A stretch of 37,566 nt of DNA, from NCBI GenBank assembly GCA_964542765.1, contig CAZIVO010000026.1:1-37566 (forward strand). The letters are read 5' to 3'. Shown here piece by piece: positions 8,332 through 16,587 of the stretch. The stretch comes from CAZIVO01 sp964542765 (GTDB lineage Bacteria; Planctomycetota; UBA1135; UBA2386). The position numbers and the translations under genes were made by a program. Every line of letters begins with the position of its first letter. Position 1 is the stretch's first letter. The notes below the pieces were generated by a model. The model made no database searches, was not told where the DNA came from, and worked only from the letters and a program-made list of their open reading frames with translations.

Positions 8332-10950
8332 GTGAAGCTGAAAGAGCCTCCGCGAGGATTGCGCGAGGTGTTCCGCCGGGACTCCAGCTTGAGGGGGGCG
8401 ATCTTTCGAGCGGCGCTCGTCAGCGGCTGTGCGCTGGTCCTCATCATCACCGGTGCCTGGCTTCGAGACGCGGGCTGGTTCGGGCAGGTGAAGACCTTCG
8501 TCTACGACGATGTTCCCAAGCTGCCAAATCTGGTCCGCGGATGGTTCACCGATATCGATCGCATCACCATCGATATCAAGCACAAGGATTTTCAGGAACT
8601 GGCCCGTCAGCGGGCGCGTGCCCTGGAGATCGACCATTTGTTTTCCGACGATCTCAAGTTCGTCAAGGCAAAGATCCGCGCTGCGGATCAGGAGCATGGC
8701 GCAAGGATCCGACTCAAAGGAGATCACACCGACCATCTCCAGGGGGCCAAGTGGTCTTTTCGAGTGGAGCTTCGAAAAGACACCACGATGTTCGGGATGA
8801 AGAGGTTCTCGCTGCATCACCCCGGAACGCGAAATTTTCTGGGTGAATGGGTCTATCACGAGGCTCTTCGGCGCGCGGGCGTGGCGGCGTTGCGATACCG
8901 GTTCGCCGCCGTGACCCTGAACGGGAAGGATCTCGGGATTTACGCCCTCGAGGAGCATTTTGACAAGCGCGTGTTGGAGAACAACGAGCTGCGGGAAGGC
9001 CCCATCGTCCGGTTCAACGAGAATCTGTTCTGGCGTGAGAAGGTCGAGCAGGAGCTTCCGTTTACGGGGTCGCAGTTGGGGGGGGCGGGCAGCTATTCAT
9101 CGGGCGATGTGGATGGCTTCAAGACGTCGGCGATTCTCGCAGACCCGGTGCAGAGGAAGCTGTTTACCCAGGCGGTTAGCTTGCTGGAGCGATTTCGTTC
9201 CGGGGAACTTGCGACGAGCGAGGTCTTCGATATCGAGAAGCTCGCTCGCTACTTCGCGGTGACGGATCTGCTCGGCGCGGAGCATGGAGCCCGCTGGCAC
9301 AATGCCCGGTTCTACCTCAATCCGATCACCACGCACCTCGAACCGATCGGTTTCGATGGCGACGCCGGTAGGCCAACCGAGGATCTTTGTGGCCTGATGG
9401 AGGGGGTTTGGGTCGGCCGCGAAATGCTGCCGCCGACCGATCTCTACTACGCCCGCTTGTTTTCGGACTCTCAATTTTTTGAGGCCTACGTGACGGCGCT
9501 CGAACAGATTTCCGACCCTGCCTGGGTAGACGCCTTACTCGCCGAGATCGCGCCTGACCTGGCCAAGAACCAGGAAATCTTGCAGAGCGAGTTCTACACG
9601 TATGCATTCTCTCCGGATGTGCTGGCTCGTAACGCCGGCTACATCAAGAGCATCCTGCATCCTGCCAAGGCTCTGCACGCTTATGCGTCGGCGACGGAAG
9701 ATGGAGTTCTTCGAATCGAGCTCGGTTCGATTCAGGCCTTGCCGGTCGAGGTTCTCGAGGTTCTGCGTGGGAAGGAGGTTATCCATAAGAGCGAGCACTC
9801 CCTTCTTTTGCCGGGTCGCCTCGATGAGGCTTCTGTGCAATTCACGCATCTCGAGGTGCCTTCGGCCCTGATTTCTTCCGAGGAAGATCTGGCCGGCATC
9901 TCGATTCGTTATCGCCTTTTCGGGTCCAGTGTCGCGCACAAGGAGAAGGCCTTCGCTTTTGCCCGGGCTGCCCCGATAGCGATCAACCCGCCTCGCCAGA
10001 TCAAGGACCTCGGAAACTTCGAGTTCGTCGAGTTCGACCGGGAGAGTTTGACGGTCCGTATTCTTCCGGGCCGCCATACCTTGCGCGAAGATCTGATCAT
10101 TCCTGGTGGTCTTCGCGTCATCGTCGGCGCGGGCACCAGGCTGGATCTGGTCGACTCGGCCCTGGTACTTTCTCATTCTTCGGTGGAGATGAGCGGGACT
10201 CGCGAGGACCCGATCGTCTTTCATTCGACCGATGGAACCGGACAGGGCTTCGTGGTTCTCGGCGCCCGGCAGGAATCCACCCTGTCCTGGGTTCAATTTA
10301 GAGGGCTTTCGGCGGGGTCGCGTCCAGGATGGCAACTCACGGGCGCGGTCACTTTTTACGAGTCACCGGTCAAGATCTCCGAGTGCTGGTTTGATGGTGC
10401 CAAGTCAGAGGACGCCTTGAATCTGGTGCGTTGCGATAAATTCGAGATCGAACACTCGAAGTTTCGAACATCCTTCTCCGATGCCCTCGATGCTGATTTC
10501 TGCACCGGGAAGATCCTTGGCTCATCCTTTGTGCGACTCGGCAATGATGCGGTGGATGTCTCGGGAAGCAGCATCGAGATCGTTGAGATGACGGTGAAAG
10601 GTGCTGGCGATAAGGGGATCAGCGCTGGTGAGAACAGCCGGGTAACGGCGCGCAAGATCCAGATCGAAGATGCTGATATGGGTGTTGCCAGCAAGGATAT
10701 GTCGCGGGTGACTCTGTACGATCCAGTGATCCTTGGATCCCGCATCGGCCTGACCGTGTTTCAGAAGAAGTCGGAGTTTGGCCCGGGTTTTATCCACGTG
10801 CACGGAGATCAAATCTCCGATACCGAATTCCCGTTTCTGGTCGAGACCGGGTCTCGACTGCGCCGCGGCAGCCAGGAGATTTCCGCTAACATCGCCGACA
10901 TCGACGCAAAACTGTATCCGCCTGAGAAGGGGGAGCAGGATGGGCGCTGA
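8332..10950 (+). CDS. membrane-anchored CotH kinase fused to a parallel beta-helix
   Basis: This 872-residue protein uses a GTG one base after the DUF4956 stop. A single N-terminal membrane segment (IFRAALVSGCALVLIITGAWL, with positive residues before it) predicts that the rest is outside the cytoplasm. Residues 75-430 match CotH kinase proteins: RIRLKGD, the block FSLHHPGTRNFLGEW, and the metal/ATP region HNARFYLNP (323-331) followed by GFDGDAG with D342 and D344. CotH proteins phosphorylate secreted or coat proteins. From about residue 560 strand repeats such as SSVEMSGTREDPIVFHS, ISECWFDGAKSEDAL and VRLGNDAVDVSGSSIEI form a right-handed beta-helix, typical of carbohydrate-binding or surface proteins. 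The fusion may hold the kinase against a surface polymer. Its end overlaps the VTC gene by 11 bp. Confidence 0.9.
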   Translation: MKLKEPPRGLREVFRRDSSLRGAIFRAALVSGCALVLIITGAWLRDAGWFGQVKTFVYDDVPKLPNLVRGWFTDIDRITIDIKHKDFQELARQRARALEIDHLFSDDLKFVKAKIRAADQEHGARIRLKGDHTDHLQGAKWSFRVELRKDTTMFGMKRFSLHHPGTRNFLGEWVYHEALRRAGVAALRYRFAAVTLNGKDLGIYALEEHFDKRVLENNELREGPIVRFNENLFWREKVEQELPFTGSQLGGAGSYSSGDVDGFKTSAILADPVQRKLFTQAVSLLERFRSGELATSEVFDIEKLARYFAVTDLLGAEHGARWHNARFYLNPITTHLEPIGFDGDAGRPTEDLCGLMEGVWVGREMLPPTDLYYARLFSDSQFFEAYVTALEQISDPAWVDALLAEIAPDLAKNQEILQSEFYTYAFSPDVLARNAGYIKSILHPAKALHAYASATEDGVLRIELGSIQALPVEVLEVLRGKEVIHKSEHSLLLPGRLDEASVQFTHLEVPSALISSEEDLAGISIRYRLFGSSVAHKEKAFAFARAAPIAINPPRQIKDLGNFEFVEFDRESLTVRILPGRHTLREDLIIPGGLRVIVGAGTRLDLVDSALVLSHSSVEMSGTREDPIVFHSTDGTGQGFVVLGARQESTLSWVQFRGLSAGSRPGWQLTGAVTFYESPVKISECWFDGAKSEDALNLVRCDKFEIEHSKFRTSFSDALDADFCTGKILGSSFVRLGNDAVDVSGSSIEIVEMTVKGAGDKGISAGENSRVTARKIQIEDADMGVASKDMSRVTLYDPVILGSRIGLTVFQKKSEFGPGFIHVHGDQISDTEFPFLVETGSRLRRGSQEISANIADIDAKLYPPEKGEQDGR

Positions 10951-11635
10951 GGTCGTCGAGTGGCGGTACGAACGGAAGTTCTCGGTTCCTGATCTCAGTC
11001 TGAGTGAGGCCGAGATGTGCATCCGCTTGCACCCGGCGAGGTTTGCCTCGATCTACCAGCCTCGAGAGGTCAACAATGTTTATTTCGATGATCTTGCCAT
11101 GAGCAGCTTCATCGACAATATCGAGGGGGTCTCCGCACGTAAGAAGGTTCGGGTTCGGTGGTATGGCTCGATGTTTGGTGAGCACGAAACCAGGCTGGAG
11201 TTCAAGATCAAGAGTGGTCAACTCGGTCGGAAGGAGAGTTGGGCCTTGCCGAAGATGAGCCTGCACCGCGGCATGTCGAAGAATGATATCAACGCTGCTC
11301 TCCGGTGCGCGGAACTCCCGGATCATGCGCAAATGGTGCTTCGCTCACGCGAGCCGATTCTGGCCAATCGCTATTCCCGGAAGTATTTCTTGTCGAGCGA
11401 TCGAAAGTTTCGCCTGACCCTCGACCACGGCCTCGAATGGTATCGCCTCGGCCCGGGCGCCTTGACCTTCCTGCATCGCTGTCGTGAGCCAAGGGGGGTT
11501 GTCCTGGAGGTGAAGTACGCACGAGAACACGATGATGAAGTTGAGGCGATTGCTCGTCGCTTCCCTTTCCGGGTGACGCGCAGTTCGAAGTACGTCACTG
11601 GAATCCAGCGGGTGCACCCCTTCGGTTCGAGGTGA
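10940..11635 (+). CDS. VTC domain (polyphosphate polymerase-like) protein
   Basis: The start at 10940 is preceded by a strong GGGGGAGCAGG ribosome site and overlaps the CotH gene by 11 bp; the open frame back to 10778 lies inside CotH. The 231-residue protein is a bare VTC domain, a CYTH-like tunnel fold. It has the expected basic and acidic strands: ERKF (11-14), RVRWYG (71-76), LEFKIKSG (86-93), RYSRKYF, RLTLDHG, VVLEVKY and SKYVTGI. In yeast Vtc4 this domain makes polyphosphate from ATP. No signal or membrane segment is present, so it is cytosolic and would need a membrane partner, for which DUF4956 is the obvious neighbour. Polymerase activity is inferred from family only. Confidence 0.94.
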   Translation: MGAEVVEWRYERKFSVPDLSLSEAEMCIRLHPARFASIYQPREVNNVYFDDLAMSSFIDNIEGVSARKKVRVRWYGSMFGEHETRLEFKIKSGQLGRKESWALPKMSLHRGMSKNDINAALRCAELPDHAQMVLRSREPILANRYSRKYFLSSDRKFRLTLDHGLEWYRLGPGALTFLHRCREPRGVVLEVKYAREHDDEVEAIARRFPFRVTRSSKYVTGIQRVHPFGSR

Positions 11636-11639
11636 GGCG

Positions 11640-13028
11640 ATGAAGGTTCGCACGGCACTGCTGTGGTCTCTGGCGGGTTTCTTCTTCCTGGGGCTGAACG
11701 CGGTGATTCAAACCCTTGGCTGGGACAGGCATCTCGAGGGCTGGGAGCTGACATCCGCATGGTTTCGCCGCCAGGGTTACGGCGGACTCTTGCTCTGTGC
11801 CTACGCCTTGCTCGTGGGGATACCCTACCTTCGCGTTGCGCTCGGGACGCGCGACCTTGAGTTGCGCGATGTCCTCATGGGCGGGCTTGTTCTCGCGGGA
11901 GTGTCCTTCCTGATCCCCGCCTTCCTGTCGGCTGATGTCTACGATTATCTGGCGCGTGGAAGGGTCGAGTCGATCCACGGGGCCAATCCCTACACGACGG
12001 CACCGGCCAAATTCCCCGATGACCCCTTCATCTCGCAGGCGCATCCCGAGTGGAGGGAGCACACACTTCCCTATGGGCCGATCCTCGCGTCGGTTCAGGC
12101 CACGGTCAGCGAATACAGCGGCAGCAGCAGTCTGATCGCGCCCTATGGTTTCAAGTTGGTGTTTGGCCTGTGCCATGTCCTGACGGCTTGGCTGCTCTAT
12201 CAGGTTCTTCTCATCGCCGCGGCGGGTTTTGCGCGTCGAGGCCTGTTCCTCTACCTGTGGAATCCGTGGTTACTGCTCGAATTCGCTGGCAATGCTCACA
12301 ACGACAGTCTCATGACGCTGTTCCTGGCGGCCATGTTTCTGTACTTGTTTCGTGAGCGGATGGCGATGGCGACCTTCGCATTCGGCTGCGCGGTTCTGAC
12401 CAAGCACAGTTGCGCGATCCTGGGCCCCTTGCTCTTGATCCTGGCCTGGCGGCAGCAGCGATTACCGGGTTTTCTCGCTGGTTTTGCGGCAACGGTGGCG
12501 GCCACCGCCCTCTTGTCCTGGCACTACTTCCTCGATGACGGAGCGCTCGAGGCCTTGGTCTGGCAGGTGGCGCAAAGGGGTGCGAGCTTGCAGCATTTCT
12601 TGCTACAGGCATTCGGTGATGACCACGCGAGTCTTTTGACCATCGTCGGCTATACCATCTCTCTGATCTACCTCGGTTGGGTTGCGCGAAGAGTGGTGGA
12701 TGCGCAGAGTTTTGCAGGGGAAGGCGCGCGCGCGATGCTGGTGTTCACCTTTGCCGGGTTGGGTCTTTTCTCCCCCTGGTACAGCGCTTGGTGGTTGCCG
12801 CTCCTTCTGATCGCGGCGGGTCGGTGGAGTATCCGGGCCTTCGGCTGGATGTCGATGGCAGGCATACTGTCTTACATGGTCTTTTTGACTACCCATCCGC
12901 GAAGTCTCGGCCTCGATCACCAGATGCTGCAATGGTCTCTGTGCTTGCTGGTACCGACGGCCATGGTTTTGGCCGGGCGATGGATTCCTGCCGCGCAGGG
13001 TTCGCGCGATCCGAATCCGGAGAACTGA
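11640..13028 (+). CDS. GT-C polyprenol-phosphate mannosyltransferase-like protein
   Basis: This 462-residue integral membrane protein starts 4 bp after the VTC stop, behind GAGGTGAGGCG. About eleven to thirteen hydrophobic helices are visible. The first periplasmic loop carries SADVYDYLARGR (97-108) with the acidic D99 typical of GT-C enzymes, then GANPYTT and, further on, LPYGP. NPWLLLEFAGNAHND and KHSCAILGP follow. These motifs resemble MptA/MptB alpha-1,6-mannosyltransferases that use lipid-linked mannose. The donor and acceptor cannot be told from sequence. It is the last tightly spaced gene of the operon and would add sugar to a surface polymer or protein on the outer face of the membrane. 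Confidence 0.86.
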   Translation: MKVRTALLWSLAGFFFLGLNAVIQTLGWDRHLEGWELTSAWFRRQGYGGLLLCAYALLVGIPYLRVALGTRDLELRDVLMGGLVLAGVSFLIPAFLSADVYDYLARGRVESIHGANPYTTAPAKFPDDPFISQAHPEWREHTLPYGPILASVQATVSEYSGSSSLIAPYGFKLVFGLCHVLTAWLLYQVLLIAAAGFARRGLFLYLWNPWLLLEFAGNAHNDSLMTLFLAAMFLYLFRERMAMATFAFGCAVLTKHSCAILGPLLLILAWRQQRLPGFLAGFAATVAATALLSWHYFLDDGALEALVWQVAQRGASLQHFLLQAFGDDHASLLTIVGYTISLIYLGWVARRVVDAQSFAGEGARAMLVFTFAGLGLFSPWYSAWWLPLLLIAAGRWSIRAFGWMSMAGILSYMVFLTTHPRSLGLDHQMLQWSLCLLVPTAMVLAGRWIPAAQGSRDPNPEN

Positions 13029-13195
13029 GCGCTGGCGCGCTGAGACGAACCTGGCCCCACGAAGAGCCATCCACGGAGATCGGGCACGCTGCGTTGCAAT
13101 CTTGGGGCGCTCCCTGCGCTGGACGGATCGAACATGCTTGTGGGAAAATGCAGCCTCCTTCGCCCCACTCCGAACGGCGCGTTGTCGTCACCACA

Positions 13196-15664
13196 ATGAC
13201 CATAAAACAAGTCGCGGTCGCCTCCTTGCTTCTCGGACTCGTCCTGGCTGGCACCTTGACCAGCCAAGGCCCTTCCCTCGCGATGTTCCGTGACTCCCAT
13301 GAGCCGGAAGGTCGCGCAATAGCCGAGCAGGGCGATGAAAAGGACAAGCTCCTCGCCACCTGCATCCGGCAGAGCTATCGCTTCACGCCGATCGTACGCC
13401 GGGCCTATCTGGCTTATGCCAAAGCAGCGGCCAGGGCGGATCTGACCAGGATGGGCAAGGCCATCCCCGGCACGTTTTTGGCATGGATTGATAGTGACCC
13501 GGAGATGGAAGCCGGCGTCTATGGCGCTCGCAATCGCGCGGCCGGAATCATCCTCATGCTCTACTCCCTGCGGATGGACATGGGGGAAGAGGATTTCCGT
13601 CGGTATCGCCAACTGGCCTTGGCCACCGCCGTGGTGTACGAGGACCAGGGCGCCGAGGCAGATATTTCCGAGCGGGCTCCTCTGCAACTGAGCATTGGCG
13701 GAGACCCCCGTCGCCCGGTCGACACCCGGGACAAGAGCCGAAAGCTCGACCGGTCCGACCACATCATCAATTTCCTCAACAGTCGGAAGATCGAGGGCAA
13801 GCCGCTCACCATGAGGGGGGAGAAGGCGAAAGAACCGGTCCCGACAGAGCGGACCTTGATCGCCGCGGACGTGATCGCCAGCGCCAGCTTGCAGGCGGAG
13901 TTCAACAAGTACATGGCCGACAAGGGCTTTCCGGTCAATATCGACTGTGGTGACCAGGTGGTGCACCTGAAGAGCAAGGCAGCCGTCAAGGGTGAACGCC
14001 GCACCAAGATCAGGACCGCGTTCGAGCTCTTCAAGGAGGCATATGAAGCCAAGGGCCTCCTTCCGAAGGAACGCGATCCAGCGCCAACGCCCGGAGAGAT
14101 CTGCGTCTATCTGGTCCGCAACGATAAGTACCGGCTCAAGCATCCCCCCGAGAAGAAGTCCAAGGCCTTCTATTTCCCCCTCACCGCCCCCTGGCCGACG
14201 ATGACCTTGTTGGTTGCCAACAGACAGTCTCTTCGGGAACGCGAAGAACGCTGGCAAGCCTATCGGGACCGCGGAATCTTCGTCACCTATGGTGAGTACA
14301 TCGGCGGCATCGCCCAGCAATTCGACATGCAGTCAGCGCGGCGATTATCTCCGCACCCGTTCACGTACGGCACGGTCCAGATGATGCTGAAGGACGGAGG
14401 GGTGTGCGGGCACATGGCCAACATCTCCGTCCGGTCGCGCATCAGCGTCGGCATCCCGGCCTGCACTGCGGGGCAACCCGGACACTGCGCCCTGATCTTC
14501 TTCTACCACGATCCAAAGAGTCAGAAATACGATTGCCTCGGCGGACAGTACGTCACCGGTGGTCACGAAAAGACCACGCCGCACGGAGCCTTCTATTTCG
14601 GGAACCCCCAAAAGCAGACAACCAAAAAACGGGGCAAGACCCGTGTCCAATATCCTCGTCACCCGATGGTCTATCACCGCAGTGTGTCCTGGGCCGTGAA
14701 CCATGGCATGGCGTCCTTCATGGATTCCACCATGGCCTTCCATCTGTACCATCTTCTGCCGGAGACGCAGCGACAGGAGAAAGGTCGCCGACTGCTGGTC
14801 GACGGTTTGCGAATCAACCCGTTCAACATCATCCTCGTCGAGAGCGCGCAAGGCGCCGCCCAGACAGCTGACCAACTGCTGCAAGTCCAGGAGGACTTCG
14901 CGGCAATCCTCGCGGCGGAGACGAAGAAGAGCGGCACCCGCGTCGAGGCACTGTACACGGATTTTTTCAAGACTCGGATGTTCCGCAAACTGGCCGAGAT
15001 GCCGGTTCCATCCAGCAGCGTGAAGCGAAGGAAGATCCGGGCCTATCTCGAGAAGGAAAACCGCACCTTCCCCGCCGCAACCCTCCGCTACCGAGTTGCC
15101 GCTGGCGGTGTGGATGCGGTGGCGGCTCGGACCCGAAAGGAGTTCAGGACCCAGCTGAAGTCCTTCTCTGACAGTTCGCTGGCCGAGAATGAAAAGGCAG
15201 CCGAAGAGATGTCCATGCTCATCAAGGCGACGGTCGGAATCCTGGAGAAGAAGGACCGGCAACCGTGGGCGCTGAGTATGTGGAGCCTCGCAGCCCAACA
15301 GCCCCATTACTTCGGCAACCGCCAGCGGCTGCAGACCCACCCGGCGTGGAATTACCTCAGGACCGTGGCCCGGCAAAAGAAACCCGGCGACCTCGAGGTC
15401 CTTGCGCCGGCCATGAAGCGTGTGGCCGCGGAACTCGCGCAATCGCTGAGAGGAAAGAGGCAGGAGGCCCAGTGCCGCGCTTTGGCCGGCCGCATCACCT
15501 CGGTCGCCCAGGCGATCAAGGACGAGCCGGCGAGGAGGCAGTGGCTACAGTCGATGCAGTCCTTGATGAAGGGCAGGGAGATCCTGGAAGGGAAAGACCG
15601 CAGCAAGAAGCGTCGGGACCCCTGCTCGACCGCGATCAACAAGCTCATCGCCGCCATGGGTTGA
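13196..15664 (+). CDS. secreted transglutaminase-like cysteine-centre protein
   Basis: From ATG 13196 the protein has 822 residues with a Sec signal (QVAVASLLLGLVLAGTLTSQG). An ATG at 13148, preceded by GTGGGA, would add 16 residues and is possible. The core motif is GGVCGHMANISVRSR with C404, then GQPGHCALIFFYHD with H430 and a nearby Asp. This is the Cys-His-Asp arrangement of transglutaminase-like and papain-like proteins. The remainder is helical and charged, with no recognised domain. It lies 167 bp after the GT-C gene on the same strand and could be a late member of the same unit, or stand alone. A peptidase, crosslinking or amidase activity are all possible. Confidence 0.78.
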   Translation: MTIKQVAVASLLLGLVLAGTLTSQGPSLAMFRDSHEPEGRAIAEQGDEKDKLLATCIRQSYRFTPIVRRAYLAYAKAAARADLTRMGKAIPGTFLAWIDSDPEMEAGVYGARNRAAGIILMLYSLRMDMGEEDFRRYRQLALATAVVYEDQGAEADISERAPLQLSIGGDPRRPVDTRDKSRKLDRSDHIINFLNSRKIEGKPLTMRGEKAKEPVPTERTLIAADVIASASLQAEFNKYMADKGFPVNIDCGDQVVHLKSKAAVKGERRTKIRTAFELFKEAYEAKGLLPKERDPAPTPGEICVYLVRNDKYRLKHPPEKKSKAFYFPLTAPWPTMTLLVANRQSLREREERWQAYRDRGIFVTYGEYIGGIAQQFDMQSARRLSPHPFTYGTVQMMLKDGGVCGHMANISVRSRISVGIPACTAGQPGHCALIFFYHDPKSQKYDCLGGQYVTGGHEKTTPHGAFYFGNPQKQTTKKRGKTRVQYPRHPMVYHRSVSWAVNHGMASFMDSTMAFHLYHLLPETQRQEKGRRLLVDGLRINPFNIILVESAQGAAQTADQLLQVQEDFAAILAAETKKSGTRVEALYTDFFKTRMFRKLAEMPVPSSSVKRRKIRAYLEKENRTFPAATLRYRVAAGGVDAVAARTRKEFRTQLKSFSDSSLAENEKAAEEMSMLIKATVGILEKKDRQPWALSMWSLAAQQPHYFGNRQRLQTHPAWNYLRTVARQKKPGDLEVLAPAMKRVAAELAQSLRGKRQEAQCRALAGRITSVAQAIKDEPARRQWLQSMQSLMKGREILEGKDRSKKRRDPCSTAINKLIAAMG

Positions 15665-15716
15665 TCATGCGCGAGGGGGGATCATCCTCGTCCCCGCAGG
15701 ATTCGTCGAGCCTGGA

Positions 15717-16445
15717 TCAGGGGGTCGGCTTCTGGCTGAATCGCCCGGCTTCCATTTCTTCTTGGGCGATTTCGTAATCTTCCGGCCGTCCGATATCGAG
15801 CCAGTATCCCTGGTGGTGGTATGCCCTGACCGTTTCCTTGGCGTCCACCAGACTCTGCATCAGATCCGGCAGCGCGCGAGGAACTCCCGGCTCCAGCCAG
15901 TCGAGCACGTCGGGGCGGAAGCAATAGATGCCGGTCGAGACGAGGTAAGAGAGACTGGGCTTTTCCGTGTAGCTGGTGATTCTCTTGTCATCCTCGGTAT
16001 CGATGACGCCGAATGCCAGGTCGACTCCTTTGGTGTAGGTGACCAGCGTTGCGATGTCCCCTGACTCCTTGTGATCCGCAAACAGTGCGGCGTAATCGAG
16101 GTCGGTGAGGATGTCTCCGTTCATCACGAGAAAATCGTCGTCCGGTCGATCGATCAGGCTTATCGGCCCTGCCGTTCCCAGGGGTTCGTCTTCCATCGAG
16201 TAGTCGATGTTCACTCCGAGATGCTCACCGTCACCGAAGTAAGCCTGGATCAGGCTGGCGAGGTGCCCGACAGCCATGGTCAGGTTGAGGTAGCCAGCGT
16301 CGCGCAACTGCGTCACGACGATCTCGAGGATGGGACGATCTCCGAGCGGCATGAGAGGCTTGGGGAGGACCGATGTGTAAGGCCGTAGCCGACGTCCCTT
16401 ACCACCGGCGAGAAGGATGGCGCGTCTTCCGCTTGCGTTGCTCAC
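15717..16445 (-). CDS. sugar-1-phosphate nucleotidyltransferase
   Basis: The 242-residue protein starts at a GTG whose first bases overlap the TGA of the small upstream ORF. The pyrophosphorylase signature AILLAGGKGRRLRPYT is followed by LPKPLMPLGDRPILE (Lys for phosphate), DEPLGTAGP for base recognition, and VMNGDILTDLD with the metal Asp. FGVIDTEDD and YTEKPS are also typical of glucose-1-phosphate and mannose-1-phosphate transferases. It lacks a C-terminal beta-helix, so it is not a GlmU-type acetyltransferase fusion. Being downstream of a GlmS-like gene it may make an activated sugar for the cell envelope. Substrate is not decidable here. It converges on the transglutaminase-like gene with 52 bp between stops. 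Confidence 0.9.
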   Translation of the reverse strand: MSNASGRRAILLAGGKGRRLRPYTSVLPKPLMPLGDRPILEIVVTQLRDAGYLNLTMAVGHLASLIQAYFGDGEHLGVNIDYSMEDEPLGTAGPISLIDRPDDDFLVMNGDILTDLDYAALFADHKESGDIATLVTYTKGVDLAFGVIDTEDDKRITSYTEKPSLSYLVSTGIYCFRPDVLDWLEPGVPRALPDLMQSLVDAKETVRAYHHQGYWLDIGRPEDYEIAQEEMEAGRFSQKPTP

Positions 16446-16564
16446 GCCACAAGCTTACCCCGGGATCGCCACGGCTTATCAGAGTTTACCGGCAGACCTG
16501 ACGCCCTTACATCGTCGTTTGCGGCCTCGAGATCCTCACGCATCTTCTCTGCGAGGGTTTGCAT
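16442..16564 (-). CDS. small ORF (40 aa) coupled to the nucleotidyltransferase
   Basis: An ATG at 16564 opens a 40-residue frame beginning MQTLAEKMREDLEAANDD and ending in WRSRGKLVA. Its TGA overlaps the GTG of the nucleotidyltransferase as GTGA, the arrangement expected for coupled genes. Third codon positions are about 62 percent G+C, fairly close to the neighbours. The first half would be an amphipathic charged helix. It fills most of the 142 bp between the GlmS-like stop and the nucleotidyltransferase. No Shine-Dalgarno is clear. It could instead be non-coding leader that happens to be open. Confidence 0.42.
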   Translation of the reverse strand: MQTLAEKMREDLEAANDDVRASGLPVNSDKPWRSRGKLVA

Positions 16565-16587
16565 GCAGCGGCGCAGGGTGAGGGTTT

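Noticed and set aside
9078..9085. G8 tract as a phase-variation site
   Set aside because: It lies within the intact CotH frame with good protein on both sides; no alternative product is suggested.
12917..14320. 467-residue minus-strand ORF
   Set aside because: It lies across the GT-C and transglutaminase-like genes on the other strand and shows no motifs.
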